Source of the DNA: Pseudoruegeria sp039972875
GTDB lineage: Bacteria > Pseudomonadota > Alphaproteobacteria > Rhodobacterales > Rhodobacteraceae
Assembly (NCBI GenBank): GCA_039972875.1
Contig: JBDWMA010000054.1
Coordinates: 87,027 to 151,026 of the forward strand
DNA length: 64,000 bases
Reading direction: 5' to 3'
Below the pieces are notes generated by a model. That model had not been told where the DNA came from. It worked only from the letters and a program-made list of their open reading frames with translations, and made no database searches. The translations under genes were made by a program, and so were the position numbers. Numbering within the stretch: the stretch's first letter is position 1; the number at the start of each line of letters is the position of its first letter. Shown piece after piece: positions 43,400-53,800 of this stretch.

Positions 43400-44269
43400 A
43401 TGTCCGCCGCATATGATGATCGTGATGGAAAGATCTGGATGGATGGTCAACTGGTGGATTGGCGCGCTGCCAATGTCCATATTTTGACCCACGCCATGCA
43501 TTATGCCTCATCTGTTTTCGAAGGGGAACGTGCTTATAACGGTAAGATCTTTGAGTCTGTGAAACATTCGGAGCGGCTTCATTTTTCCGGTGAACAACTA
43601 GACATGCCGATCCCCTATTCTGTCGAAGACATCGAAAAAGCAAAATACGATGTGTTAAAAGCCAATGGTTGGGACGACGCCTATGTCCGCGTTGTGGCGT
43701 GGCGTGGTGCTGGCGAAGACATGGGCGTTGCCTCTAATCTCAATCCTGTACGGATGGCCGTCGCGGCTTGGGAATGGGGAGCCTATTACGGGGACGCCAA
43801 AATGAAGGGGGCAAAGCTCGACATTTCAAAATGGAAACGACCAAGCCCGGAAACCATCCCAAGCCATGCAAAAGCCGCTGGTTTGTATATGATCTGCACT
43901 ATGTCCAAGCACGCCGCAGAAGCCAAAGGTTGCTCGGATGCTATGATGCTTGATTATCGCGGCTATGTTGCAGAGGCGACTGGCGCAAATATGTTCTTTG
44001 TCAAAGACGGAGAGGTCCACACTCCAAAGGCTGATTGCTTTTTGAATGGTATCACCCGTCAGACGGTCATAAAAATGCTGAATGAGCGCGACATAACTGT
44101 TCATGAACGCCACATCATGCCCGAAGAACTCGACAGCTTTGAGCAATGCTGGCTTACCGGGACAGCGGCAGAAGTGACCCCTGTCGGACAAATCGGCGAT
44201 CACAATTTTGAGGTTGGCGCACTGGCCCGTGATATCTCAGATTCATACGAAAAGCTTGTGCGCCTCTGA
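43400..44269 (+). CDS. ilvE: Branched-chain amino acid aminotransferase
   Basis: PLP fold-type IV transaminase for valine, leucine and isoleucine. 289 residues from the ATG at 43400, behind AAGGGAAAAAC. The N-terminus KIWMDGQLVDWRAANVHILTH, the PLP Lys158 in PSHAKAAGLY, the DYRGYVAEATGANMFFV segment and GTAAEVTPVGQIG are family signatures. Divergent from the marR operon. Confidence 0.95.
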   Translation: MSAAYDDRDGKIWMDGQLVDWRAANVHILTHAMHYASSVFEGERAYNGKIFESVKHSERLHFSGEQLDMPIPYSVEDIEKAKYDVLKANGWDDAYVRVVAWRGAGEDMGVASNLNPVRMAVAAWEWGAYYGDAKMKGAKLDISKWKRPSPETIPSHAKAAGLYMICTMSKHAAEAKGCSDAMMLDYRGYVAEATGANMFFVKDGEVHTPKADCFLNGITRQTVIKMLNERDITVHERHIMPEELDSFEQCWLTGTAAEVTPVGQIGDHNFEVGALARDISDSYEKLVRL

Positions 44270-44292
44270 ATGTCACAGCGCTGGCAAACTTT

Positions 44293-44327
44293 AATTGGCA
44301 CGTGATACAAGTCACGTGCCAATTTTT
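44293..44327 (+). terminator. Rho-independent terminator of ilvE
   Basis: A 13-bp perfect stem AATTGGCACGTGA / TCACGTGCCAATT with a 6-nt loop and TTTTT tail, 24 bp after the stop. Confidence 0.95.
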
Positions 44328-44328
44328 G

Positions 44329-44526
44329 TTACGCTTGTTGTGTATCCAGACGGGTAAATTCTCGCATCCGCGTATTCTTTGGCGGGCGGTCCTGGGTACG
44401 GCGTTGCAACTCAAGCGTCGCCTGACTGGGGCCTGAGCCACCAGAATGACGGGCAACATCCGCAAAAGTAACAGCCATCCGGCCATCTGTTTTTGGGGCA
44501 AGTCGGTCAAGGATATGCTTTGTCAT
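44329..44526 (-). CDS. Small hypothetical protein
   Basis: 65 residues from the ATG at 44526 with a good GGGAGA ribosome-binding site. Basic and Gln/Arg-rich, with no hydrophobic segment (MTKHILDRLAPKTDGRM ... TRLDTQQA). I do not recognise it. Its stop sits directly against the ilvE terminator. Confidence 0.55.
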   Translation of the reverse strand: MTKHILDRLAPKTDGRMAVTFADVARHSGGSGPSQATLELQRRTQDRPPKNTRMREFTRLDTQQA

Positions 44527-44645
44527 TGTTCTGATCTCCCGAAATTGGATGATGACCATACCATATTTGCTCACCCGCCCAAAGGAACCTAAGGGAAACT
44601 GGAAAACACATCCTTAACACTGCACTTGCAGAGAGCGAAGAAACC

Positions 44646-45080
44646 CTACCGGTTCAAAACCATATACGGGGTTCCATCCGAAATCTTTCTGCGACTGCGC
44701 CCATCTGGTCCGACGACCACTGTCACCTGTTTACGCAGTGCCGAAAAACTATCATGACTTACAACATCCACAGCATTTTCGAATCGCACATTCAACCGAA
44801 CAAACCCCTCAGGCAGAGCGGACGCCCCCACCACGGTCCCCTCGAATGCGTGCCCCATGTACTCACCGCTAAGCCTGTCACCCAATGCGATCCGCCGTGG
44901 ATCTTGTTGCTTTGTCACCGCCGCAGACAGAGTGTTCCAATCCCGAAACCCCCATTGCTGCGCTGTAATCTCTAGCGCGCGGCTGTGGTTGATCGAACAA
45001 TTGTCCCAACTCAGGGCTTGTCGCAACCGTTTGGCCTGCGCCTTTAGCGCATCCACATCTGGTATATTTGATGTCATCAT
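44646..45080 (-). CDS. Glyoxalase-superfamily-like N-terminal domain protein
   Basis: 144 residues. The first ~55 residues (VDALKAQAKRLRQALS ... HSRALEITAQQWGFRDWNTLSA) match the short helical domain annotated as glyoxalase superfamily protein in many alphaproteobacteria. The rest is beta-rich with EGTVVGASALPEGFVRLNVRF. No glyoxalase metal ligands are evident, so enzymatic activity is doubtful. Function unknown. Confidence 0.7.
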   Translation of the reverse strand: MMTSNIPDVDALKAQAKRLRQALSWDNCSINHSRALEITAQQWGFRDWNTLSAAVTKQQDPRRIALGDRLSGEYMGHAFEGTVVGASALPEGFVRLNVRFENAVDVVSHDSFSALRKQVTVVVGPDGRSRRKISDGTPYMVLNR

Positions 45081-45247
45081 TTCTCTGTCCGTCTTCTCAG
45101 AAGAACGGGTCCTATCCGGGTGCTCGCATTGCCATCACCCCGTTCAATTGAATAAGAAGATGATCCAGTTCATTCAGAGCTTCACCATAGCGCGAGCGGC
45201 CGGGGCTCTATCCCGATGCGCTTTCTTAGCGGGTGCTCTTCCCCACG

Positions 45248-46123
45248 TCAATTCTGTGCCATTTTTTGCTCTCGCCACAGGATAGCCAAACCTGCGGCAA
45301 TAACGATTGCGGCTCCGATCAGAGTTTGAACAGTCGGTAGATCTCCGAAGACGAAAAACCCCAGTACAATCGCCCAAAGCATCGAAGAATAGGTAAATGG
45401 TGACAACAAGGAGGCATCGCCATAGCGAAAGGAAGCCGTCAACAACAGTTGGCCGGCGCTGCCTGCGATGCTGCCTATCATCAGTAAAATGAATTCTTTA
45501 GCTGTGGGAAACACCCATCCAAACGGTGCGGTTAACATCGACAGACAGAGCGACGTCAAAGAAAAATAGAATACGATAGCGCCGGTCGTTTCAGTCCGTG
45601 ACAAATATTTAACCTGAACATGGGCCAGTGACGCCGAAATGGCTGCAATCAAAGTCAACAGAGCACCTATCTGGGCGCCTTCACCCGTCGACATCGTCAG
45701 ACGTGGGGCTAGAATAATGCAGACACCAAACAGGCCGATGACAACGGCAGACAGTCGAAACAGCCGCACGTGCTCCCCCAAGAGAACCACAGCAAAAATC
45801 GTCACGAATATAGGTGAGGCAAATCGGATCGCCGTGGCTTCTGGTAAAGAAATATAGGCGAGCCCCGCAAACCCGAGTCCCACCCCTAGCGTGCCTGCCA
45901 GACCACGCCCCAAATGGCCAAGGGGAATCGTGGTTTTTAAACCATCTCTGAGCTGCCCTTGAAACCAAAGCATAATCAAGACAACAGGCAATGCCACCAG
46001 TGACCGAAAAAACACCGCCTCCCCGGCGGGTACGCGGCCAGACACAAGTTTGACCATGGTGCCCATAACGGTAAAGAAACCCACCGCCATCACAACCATC
46101 ACAATGCCCCTAAGGGGATTCAT
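45248..46123 (-). CDS. EamA/DMT-family transporter (second of a tandem pair)
   Basis: 291 residues with ten predicted helices in two EamA repeats. The first begins MNPLRGIVMVVMAVGFFTVMG with VPAGEAVFFRSLVALPVV; the second ends GAAIVIAAGLAILWREQ. It is clearly paralogous to the upstream gene, which starts with the same MNPLRGI and has the same PAGE-VFFRS motif; only 3 bp separate them. The substrate (metabolite efflux is usual) is unknown. Confidence 0.92.
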   Translation of the reverse strand: MNPLRGIVMVVMAVGFFTVMGTMVKLVSGRVPAGEAVFFRSLVALPVVLIMLWFQGQLRDGLKTTIPLGHLGRGLAGTLGVGLGFAGLAYISLPEATAIRFASPIFVTIFAVVLLGEHVRLFRLSAVVIGLFGVCIILAPRLTMSTGEGAQIGALLTLIAAISASLAHVQVKYLSRTETTGAIVFYFSLTSLCLSMLTAPFGWVFPTAKEFILLMIGSIAGSAGQLLLTASFRYGDASLLSPFTYSSMLWAIVLGFFVFGDLPTVQTLIGAAIVIAAGLAILWREQKMAQN

Positions 46124-46126
46124 AAC

Positions 46127-47053
46127 TTACCCCTGCGGTGTCATATTCGGGCGAGCCCTACCGCGCTTAAGACCCAACTGGCGTTCCCGCCAAATAATCA
46201 GAAAGCCGGCCGATACAATTAAAGTGGCACCCATCAACATCATAGGCGTCGGAACTTCGGCAAAGACAAAATATCCTATTCCGAGTGCAAGGATCATAGA
46301 CGTGTAATCAAACGGAGCCACAACAGAGGCATCGGCGTGCCGATAAGAGTTGGTTAAAAGAATCTGTCCCACCCCTCCGAGCAAACCAGACAACACAAGC
46401 AAGGCAAATTCCGTCCCAGTCGGCACAACCCACCCAAAGGGCAGCGACAGTAATCCCATCACCGTTGCTGTGATTGAGAACCAAAAGACGATAGAGGATG
46501 TCGTCTCCGTCGCAACCATCCGTCGAATAGTAATCTGCGCAAAAGCCGCAAGCGTGGCGGAGCACAACACACAGATCGCGCCCAGCGCGGCAGCGTCCCC
46601 TGTGTTTCCGTCGGCGAAAAATGCGCCCAACCGCGGCCATAGCACAATCAAAACCCCGACCATTCCTAGAACAACCGCTCCGATACGGAACGCCCGCACC
46701 TGTTCGCCTAAAATAAAGGCCGCAAACACAACAGTTAAAAGCGGCATCGCGTAGCCAATCGCGGTAACCTCTGGAAGAGGCAGTAGCCCCAATCCAGCAA
46801 AACCAAATCCCATGGCCACCGTTCCCGAAATGCCTCGGATCATGTGAACGCACCGAGAGTTTACACGAATTCCATTGGCCAATTGCCCCTGCCATGCCAA
46901 CCACAGGACAATAACAGGTAGGGCAAAAAGCGATCTAAAAAACACCGTTTCACCAGCCGGCACATGATCCGCCACGGCCTTAATGCACGTTTGCATTAAA
47001 ACGAACAGTACAACGGCACCAATTTTAAATAAAATACCACGCAGGGGGTTCAT
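46127..47053 (-). CDS. EamA/DMT-family transporter (first of a tandem pair)
   Basis: 308 residues, ten helices, two EamA repeats, with a basic tail (LGLKRGRARPNMTPQG). Shared motifs with the downstream paralogue include MNPLRGI, HVPAGETVFFRSLFALPV and a late WRERQ. A Met- and Val-rich first helix is the main divergence. A diverged pair in one transcript may form a heteromer or have split substrate ranges; this is inference. Confidence 0.92.
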   Translation of the reverse strand: MNPLRGILFKIGAVVLFVLMQTCIKAVADHVPAGETVFFRSLFALPVIVLWLAWQGQLANGIRVNSRCVHMIRGISGTVAMGFGFAGLGLLPLPEVTAIGYAMPLLTVVFAAFILGEQVRAFRIGAVVLGMVGVLIVLWPRLGAFFADGNTGDAAALGAICVLCSATLAAFAQITIRRMVATETTSSIVFWFSITATVMGLLSLPFGWVVPTGTEFALLVLSGLLGGVGQILLTNSYRHADASVVAPFDYTSMILALGIGYFVFAEVPTPMMLMGATLIVSAGFLIIWRERQLGLKRGRARPNMTPQG

Positions 47054-47129
47054 AACAGGCCTAAAGGCGAAAACAGGACACGAGGCTTAAGCCCTAAGCC
47101 GCAGGTAGCACTTTGACAACCCCGATTGA

Positions 47130-48164
47130 TTATTCTTGGAGCCGCGCCACAGCCCAACGGGCCGCATCTGCAACAACAGGATCTTCATCGAGACATCGAT
47201 CCTGCGCGACCGTTTTTAAAGACAGTTGGCCAGAATTGCCGATGGCATATAATACATTTCGCACAAATCGATTGCGACCGATGCGTTTCACGGGTGACCC
47301 TGAAAACAAGGCGCGAAACGCAGGATCGTCAAGTTGCGCTAACGCTTCCAACTCCGGCGCCACAAGTTCTGGCCGTGCCTCATATCGGAGCTCTTTTGCA
47401 TCCACCGCGAATTTGTTCCACGGACAGACGGACAAACAATCATCACATCCATAGATCCGGTTTCCCAATCGTTCTCGCAGATCTTCAGCGATCGGTCCGT
47501 GATGTTCAATCGTAAGGTAGGAAATACATTTACGAGCATCCAGTTGAAACGGACCGACAAATGCGTCTGTTGGGCAAACGTCCAGACAAGACCGACACGA
47601 GCCACAATTTTCTTTGGCAGGGGCATCTGGTGACAGTTCAATCGTCGTAAAAATGGCACCGAGAAAAAACCAATTGCCAAGCTCACGGCTAAGGACATTT
47701 GTATGTTTGCCCTGCCATCCGATTCCGGCAGCGGCTGCCAAGGGTTTTTCCATGACTGGGGCTGTATCCACAAAAACTTTGATAGACTCGTCTTGGCCTT
47801 GCTCCAACAACCAGCGGCCAACGCGTTTCAGGCGCTTTTTAACAATGTCATGATAATCACGATTCTGCGCATATACGGAAATAGCCGCCCGATCTGGCGT
47901 CTCAAGAACCGCCATCGGATCATGGGCCGGCGTATAAGCCTCGGCCAGCATAATGACGGATTTTGCCTCTGGCCACAGCGCTGCCGGATCCCCGCGCCAG
48001 GCCATACGTTCCGCCATCCACCCCATCTGCCCATGATAGCCCGCATCCACGAACTGTTGCAGACGCTCAGCAATATCCGGAACCGCATCTGGTCGGGTGA
48101 TTTTACAAGCGGAGAACCCCTCCTCCAAGGCCTTGGCGATCAACGCATTTTTTAGGCCATCCAT
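47130..48164 (-). CDS. queG: Epoxyqueuosine reductase
   Basis: 344-residue cobalamin-dependent reductase that makes queuosine from epoxyqueuosine in tRNA anticodons. Two [4Fe-4S] motifs are visible: CGSCRSCLDVCPTDAF and GCDDCLSVCPWNKFA. A C-terminal HEAT-like repeat is suggested by FVRNVLYAIGNSGQLSL and ADAARWAVARLQE. No other queuosine gene is nearby. A perfect palindrome lies 62-77 bp before the start. Confidence 0.95.
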   Translation of the reverse strand: MDGLKNALIAKALEEGFSACKITRPDAVPDIAERLQQFVDAGYHGQMGWMAERMAWRGDPAALWPEAKSVIMLAEAYTPAHDPMAVLETPDRAAISVYAQNRDYHDIVKKRLKRVGRWLLEQGQDESIKVFVDTAPVMEKPLAAAAGIGWQGKHTNVLSRELGNWFFLGAIFTTIELSPDAPAKENCGSCRSCLDVCPTDAFVGPFQLDARKCISYLTIEHHGPIAEDLRERLGNRIYGCDDCLSVCPWNKFAVDAKELRYEARPELVAPELEALAQLDDPAFRALFSGSPVKRIGRNRFVRNVLYAIGNSGQLSLKTVAQDRCLDEDPVVADAARWAVARLQE

Positions 48165-48225
48165 GGATCAGGCTTTCACGTTAGCAGACTCGAATCTAAG
48201 GCGTTCCGATATATAGAGAACGTCC

Positions 48226-48241
48226 TAGGATACGTATCCTA
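48226..48241. promoter_or_regulatory. Perfect 16-bp palindrome between gst and queG
   Basis: TAGGATACGTATCCTA is self-complementary and includes the gst stop codon. No T-run follows on either strand, so an operator is at least as likely as a terminator. Confidence 0.4.
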
Positions 48242-48922
48242 AAAATCTAAATCTGCATAATGTGCAGGCGGTGGGAACCCCGGAACTTGGTCCGCCAAAA
48301 TGCCTCGAAACGCCGGGCGTGATTTGATCTTGGCGTACCAGTCGCGCAAATTCGCATTCCGGTTCCAATCCACGTCTGAAATATAATCAAGACAAGACAG
48401 ATGCGCGGCGGCCGCGAAATCCGCCAACGACAGACTGTTCCCCGCCAACCACCGGCGCTGATCCAGCAACCATCCCATATAATCAAGGTGATACTTGATC
48501 CGAACAGCACCGGCTTTGACGTTCTTACTGTCCGGATACCCTTGTTTCATGATCTTTTTATTGACCCGTTCATACAAAAGCTTGGAGGTCACTTCTTGTT
48601 GAAACTTATCATCAAACCAACTGACCAGACGCCGCACTTCAAAACGCTCTTCTGGGGTAGACGGCATCAACGAAGGATCAGGATAGGCCTCTTCGAGGTA
48701 TTCACATATCGCTGCGGACTCTGACAGGATTTTACCGTCGAGCTTTAACACAGGAACCTTACCCGCCGGATTGCGACGCAGAAAATCACTATCCTGTTCC
48801 CAATACCGTTCTTCGACCAGCTCAACTTCGATCTTCTTTTCCGCCAAAGACAGGCGGACTTTTCGACAATAAGGGGAAAGCGGAACATGATACAGTCTGT
48901 TCATGGCGGGGGCGTTACTCAT
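48239..48922 (-). CDS. Glutathione S-transferase family protein
   Basis: 227 residues from the ATG at 48922; MNRLYHVPLSPYCRKVRLSL, six codons later, is an alternative start. The active-site SPYCRKV has a Cys beside the usual Ser position, and the GKVPVL and SESAAICEYL motifs complete the thioredoxin domain. The C-terminal helical domain has LSLADFAAAAHLSCLDYI. It follows mtgA by 40 bp. Confidence 0.88.
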   Translation of the reverse strand: MSNAPAMNRLYHVPLSPYCRKVRLSLAEKKIEVELVEERYWEQDSDFLRRNPAGKVPVLKLDGKILSESAAICEYLEEAYPDPSLMPSTPEERFEVRRLVSWFDDKFQQEVTSKLLYERVNKKIMKQGYPDSKNVKAGAVRIKYHLDYMGWLLDQRRWLAGNSLSLADFAAAAHLSCLDYISDVDWNRNANLRDWYAKIKSRPAFRGILADQVPGFPPPAHYADLDF

Positions 48923-48962
48923 ACAATTGTTTTTTCTGTCTTGCCTTGATCCTGCAACGAAT

Positions 48963-49769
48963 TCAACTCTCGAAACACGCTGAGCGGCCATCCGCTTGAA
49001 TAGTCGCAGCCCCATCAGCGATAGATTTGGCACGTTTTCGCAACCATGTCGCAGGCGCTCCGGCAGAGCGTTCCTTGGGGTTGGGTAAAACAGCTGCCAT
49101 CAGCGCAGATTGCTGTGCGTTCAGTTTTCCCGAATGTCTATCGAAATAGGTTTGCGATCCAGCTTCGGCACCAAAGACACCCTTATCAAATTCAATGACG
49201 TTTAGATACACTTCTAGAATCCGCTTTTTAGACCACACCAACTCAACGACCGGTGTAATCAGTGCCTCCAATGCTTTGCGTGGCCAGCTTCGACCGTGCC
49301 ACAGATAGACATTTTTCACCGTCTGTTGCGTAATCGTTGATGCCCCGCGATTACCGCCAGATTCAAGGGCAGATCGGATGGCAGAAACGTCAAACCCCCA
49401 ATGCAGACAGTAATTCGCATCCTCTGCTGCAACAACGGAGCGTGCCAAATACGGCGACATATCCTCGATATCGACCCAGTCCTTTTGAATGCCCCCTAGC
49501 CGCGCAGCCTCAGACAGCATGAACGGGGTCGTGGGTGGTGAAAACACCGCATAGAGCAGAACAAAAAACAGCACGGTCCCATAAAAGACGAGGGCCGCAC
49601 GAAACACCCATTTAAAGACAAAACCAAACACGCGTGAAAACACACGGCCAATGAATACACACAACAAGCCAAAGTCACTTCTGACAGTGGGGTCAGATGT
49701 GGTTTGTTTCGACTTTGCCCCAGCCTTTTTCTTGGAGGCTGCGGGTTTCTGTTTCACCTGTTTCGCCAC
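48963..49769 (-). CDS. mtgA: Monofunctional peptidoglycan glycosyltransferase
   Basis: 268-residue GT51 enzyme that polymerises lipid II glycan strands without transpeptidation. A Lys-rich cytosolic start (MAKQVKQKPAASKKKAGAK) is followed by one membrane helix (FRAALVFYGTVLFFVLLYAVF). The catalytic Glu motif is AEDANYCLHWGFD, with later GASTITQQTVKN and KKRILEVYLNVIEFDKGVFGAE. Anchored in the inner membrane and facing the periplasm. Confidence 0.95.
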   Translation of the reverse strand: MAKQVKQKPAASKKKAGAKSKQTTSDPTVRSDFGLLCVFIGRVFSRVFGFVFKWVFRAALVFYGTVLFFVLLYAVFSPPTTPFMLSEAARLGGIQKDWVDIEDMSPYLARSVVAAEDANYCLHWGFDVSAIRSALESGGNRGASTITQQTVKNVYLWHGRSWPRKALEALITPVVELVWSKKRILEVYLNVIEFDKGVFGAEAGSQTYFDRHSGKLNAQQSALMAAVLPNPKERSAGAPATWLRKRAKSIADGAATIQADGRSACFES

Positions 49770-49851
49770 TCTTCATCCTAATAGGTCGCCCCGACTGGGA
49801 CCAATAGACATCGCTGCAGGGTTACTGGCAATTAAGTTCCACACGCAACAG

Positions 49852-50754
49852 TCAATTGTTAGGTCTACCCTGATGCGAACGCCCACGCACAAGAATAAAC
49901 AACCCGGACGTCACAATCAGGCAAGACCCAAAGAACATCGGTGCTGTGAGGGTCTCATCAAAAACGAGCACACCAAGGCCGATGCCAAACAAAAGTCGTG
50001 AATACCGAAAGGGAGTTACCGCGGAAACTTCGCCTGTACGCATGGCCTTCATCAGACAACTATAGGCCACGACGCCAACCCCTACGGCTACAATTAACCC
50101 AGCGGCCGTATTCCGATCTGGCCAAACAAAAGGGGCCGCTTCCCAAAATGCATATAATGCCCCGGACAGGATGACCGCCAGAAATCCATACAACCCGAGA
50201 ATCAAAGCGCTCAGGGCGGCTGGTGCAACGCGACTCGCCAGATCGCGTCCAGCAAAACCAAGCATGCCCAATACCGCCAAAATGGACAGTGGTGTAAACC
50301 CTTCGGCGCCGGGCCGCAAAATGATCAATACACCCGATAGCCCTATCGCGATTGCGGTCCAACGTCGCCACCCCACCGGCTCGGCAAACAATACCGCCGC
50401 CGCCCCCACAACGACGATGGGTGTGGCTTGCAAAATTACGGTTGTGGCAGACAACGGTGTGAGAGCCAGCGCAAGGATATAAAACAAACGCCCCAAAACC
50501 TCGAAAACCGCCCGAATGCCCATCGCTTTGGATAGGACTTCTTTCGGGAACAAGTGTTCACCCCGAACCAAAATAACGGCAGAAAATACGCCCGCCCCGC
50601 CAAGGCCAAATAAAATCAACATTTGTGCCACGGGCATGCCCTGCGACACGGCTTTTAACAATGTGTCCTCAACCGCAAATGCAGCCATGGCCCCAATCAT
50701 CCAAAGGCTCCCAATGACATTAGAGCCAGCGCCCATTCTCAGTGCTTTTAACAC
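49852..50754 (-). CDS. EamA/DMT-family transporter
   Basis: 300 residues with two EamA repeats and about ten helices (for example VIGSLWMIGAMAAFAVEDTLL, ALALTPLSATTVILQATPIVV). It is more distant from the tandem pair at 45-47 kb than those are from each other. It is separated from gltB by a terminator, so it has its own transcript. Substrate unknown. Confidence 0.9.
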   Translation of the reverse strand: MLKALRMGAGSNVIGSLWMIGAMAAFAVEDTLLKAVSQGMPVAQMLILFGLGGAGVFSAVILVRGEHLFPKEVLSKAMGIRAVFEVLGRLFYILALALTPLSATTVILQATPIVVVGAAAVLFAEPVGWRRWTAIAIGLSGVLIILRPGAEGFTPLSILAVLGMLGFAGRDLASRVAPAALSALILGLYGFLAVILSGALYAFWEAAPFVWPDRNTAAGLIVAVGVGVVAYSCLMKAMRTGEVSAVTPFRYSRLLFGIGLGVLVFDETLTAPMFFGSCLIVTSGLFILVRGRSHQGRPNN

Positions 50755-50831
50755 AGTTGATCCTTTACAAAATCGTGCTCCCCTCCCGCATGAGCCAGCA
50801 CAACAGTCTCGTCAACCAGGGACAACGTAAA

Positions 50832-50853
50832 AAGGCGCCCCGAGGGACGCCTT
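50832..50853 (-). terminator. Rho-independent terminator of gltDB
   Basis: Stem AAGGCG-CCC / GGG-A-CGCCTT with one bulge; on the minus strand it runs into TTTTT, 45 bp after the gltB stop. T-rich on the plus side too. Confidence 0.85.
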
Positions 50854-50898
50854 CTTTTTTCAGAACCGATTTATGAAAACCGTGAGGCTTACCTAGGC

Positions 50899-53800
50899 TT
50901 AAGCGCTCGCCGCGTCTTTCTCGAGGCCCAAAGGTGCAGGTATATGCACCAACATCTCTTTCGGGCAGACCTGCAAGAATTTGGATTTCTCCAAATCCCA
51001 GTGCTGCAGAATTTCTGCCGCTTTGGTGCTGCCTGTTTCCGCGATGTGGCGTTCGATCAGCGCTTTTAGGTCTGCTTCCCAATGGTCAACGGTGACAGGA
51101 CAAGTCACGAGTGTCTCAAGGTTCATCATCTTAAGGGCTTCGCCTTCAGGATCGTATAGATACGCCATCCCGCCCGTCATGCCCGCGCCAAAGTTGGCAC
51201 CGATAGACCCAAGGATAACAGCGGTACCACCAGTCATATATTCACAACCGTTGGACCCGCAGCCCTCAATGACGACGTTCGCACCGGAGTTTCGGACTCC
51301 AAAGCGTTCACCTGCCCGGCCAGCTGCAAACAGATACCCATCTGTGGCCCCATACAGTACAGTGTTACCGATGATGGTGTTCTCCGCCGCTGTTAACGGG
51401 CTGGCCATCGGAGGCCGTACAACAACGGTGCCGCCAGAAAGCCCCTTGCCCACATAGTCGTTGGCATCACCGGACACCTCAAGTTTTAAGCCAGGGGCTG
51501 CAAAAGCGCCCAAAGACTGACCCGCGGACCCCGTAAGTTTCACGGTCAGGTGATCCTCTTGAAGTGTATTGCGCATGCCAAAGTTCTGCACGATGTGGCT
51601 AGAAGTACGTGTACCGATTGTACGATGCGTATTCTGCACCGCATATTGCAGCTGCATCTTTTCACCATCGTTCAAGAAACGCGCCGCGTCTTTGACGATG
51701 TCCGCATCCAGCGTATCAGGCACAAAATTCCGATCTTTGTCGCGGTTATAAACGATATCCGCTGCCCCATCGACAGTGATCAACAGCGGGTTAAGGTCCA
51801 GATCATCCAGATGCGCCGCCCCACGAGAGACCTGACTCAGTAGATCAGCCCGACCAATAACATCGTCGAGTGAACGCGCGCCAATAGACGCAAGGATTTC
51901 CCGCACTTCTTGCGCATAGAAGGTGATCAAGTTGACAACCTTATCGGCATTGCCCGTGAACTTCGCCCGCAGATCATCGTCCTGCGTACAAACGCCGACT
52001 GGACAGGTATTGGACTGGCACTGACGAACCATAATACAACCCATGGCGATCAACGCTGCAGTCCCAATGCCGTATTCCTCGGCCCCCATCATGGCCGCCA
52101 TGACGATGTCACGACCTGTGCGCAAACCACCATCGGTCCGCAGAGTGACCCGCTCGCGCAAGTTGTTCATTGCCAGAACCTGATGCGCCTCTGTCAGGCC
52201 CATTTCCCATGGCAGACCCGCGTATTTAATCGAAGTCGCAGGGGATGCACCTGTGCCACCGTTGTGACCAGAGATCAGAATGATGTCGGCCTTTGCTTTC
52301 GCAACACCGGCAGCAATCGTTCCAACACCAGACGACGCCACGAGTTTCACAGTCACCTTACAGGCTGGATTGATCTGTTTAAGGTCATAGATCAGCTGCG
52401 CCAAGTCCTCGATCGAATAGATATCGTGGTGTGGTGGTGGTGAAATCAGCGTCACGCCTTTGGTCGAATGACGCAGCGTTGCAATCAGGTCTGTGACCTT
52501 CATACCAGGCAGCTGACCACCCTCACCGGGTTTTGCACCCTGTGCAACTTTGATCTCAAGCTCTTCGCAGGCCAGCAGATATTCGGCTGTGACGCCGAAC
52601 CGGCCAGAAGCCACCTGTTTGATCTTGGCTGATGCGTTGTCACCATTGGGTTCTGGCGTGAAATCATCAGGGCTTTCGCCACCTTCACCGGAATCCGATT
52701 TGGCACCAATCCGGTTCATCGCAATAGACAAAGTCCGGTGCGCTTCGGGCGACAATGCCCCCAAAGACATGCCCGGTGTCACAAAACGTTTGCGGATCGA
52801 TGTAATGCTTTCCACTTCCTCCAACGGGATAGCGGTCCCAATAGGTTTAATGTCGAGCAAGTCGCGCAAATGGATCGGTGGATTGGCCCGCATACGAGCA
52901 GAATACTGTTTCCACATCTCATAAGAGGCACGGGTGCAGGCCGCCTGCAACATATGCATCGACTGCGCTTCCCATGCGTGTTTTTCACCGGAACGACGGG
53001 CTTTGTAAAAACCACCGATGGGCAAAACGTCAGAGCCAGCAAGCCAGCCTTTGGCGTGCACCTCTTCGACTTTGCCTTGGATACCGGACACACCAATGCC
53101 AGAAATCCGCGAATGCATGCCGGGAAAATATTCAGCAACCATGGCACGAGACAGGCCAACGGCCTCAAAGTTCAAACCACCACGATAAGAGGAAATTACC
53201 GAAATCCCCATCTTAGCCATGATCTTGAGCAAACCTTGGTCAATCGCATTCCGATAACGCGCAACGTTTTCAGTCAGTGTTCCATCCAGCAAGCCGCGAT
53301 CGATACGATCGGCGAGTGAATCTTCGGCAAGATAAGCGTTGACGATGGTCGCGCCAGAACCAACCAGAACCGCAAAGTAATGTGGGTCGATACATTCCGC
53401 TGAGCGCACAGATATCGAACAGAATGTCCGTAACCCTTTGCGAGTCAGATGAGAATGCACCGCAGATGTTGCCAAAATCATTGGCATCGCAACGCTCTCT
53501 GTGCCCTGCTTATGATCGGTCAGAACGATGTGACCTGCGCCAGAGCGCACCGCATCTTCTGCCTCTGCGCGAATTCGTGCCAGCGCTGCATTCAATGCGC
53601 CTGCGCCAGCCCCTGCAGGGAAGGTACAGTCAATTTTAGTGACACTGTCCCCAAAATGATCAAGCAATGCCTGATATTGCGCGTTACCCACGAAGGGGCT
53701 GTCGAGCACCAGAATTTCTGTCTGGCTGGAGTCCTCATCCAGAACGTTTTTTAGATTGCCGAACCGGGTCTTTAGGCTCATCACGCGGAATTCACGCAGC

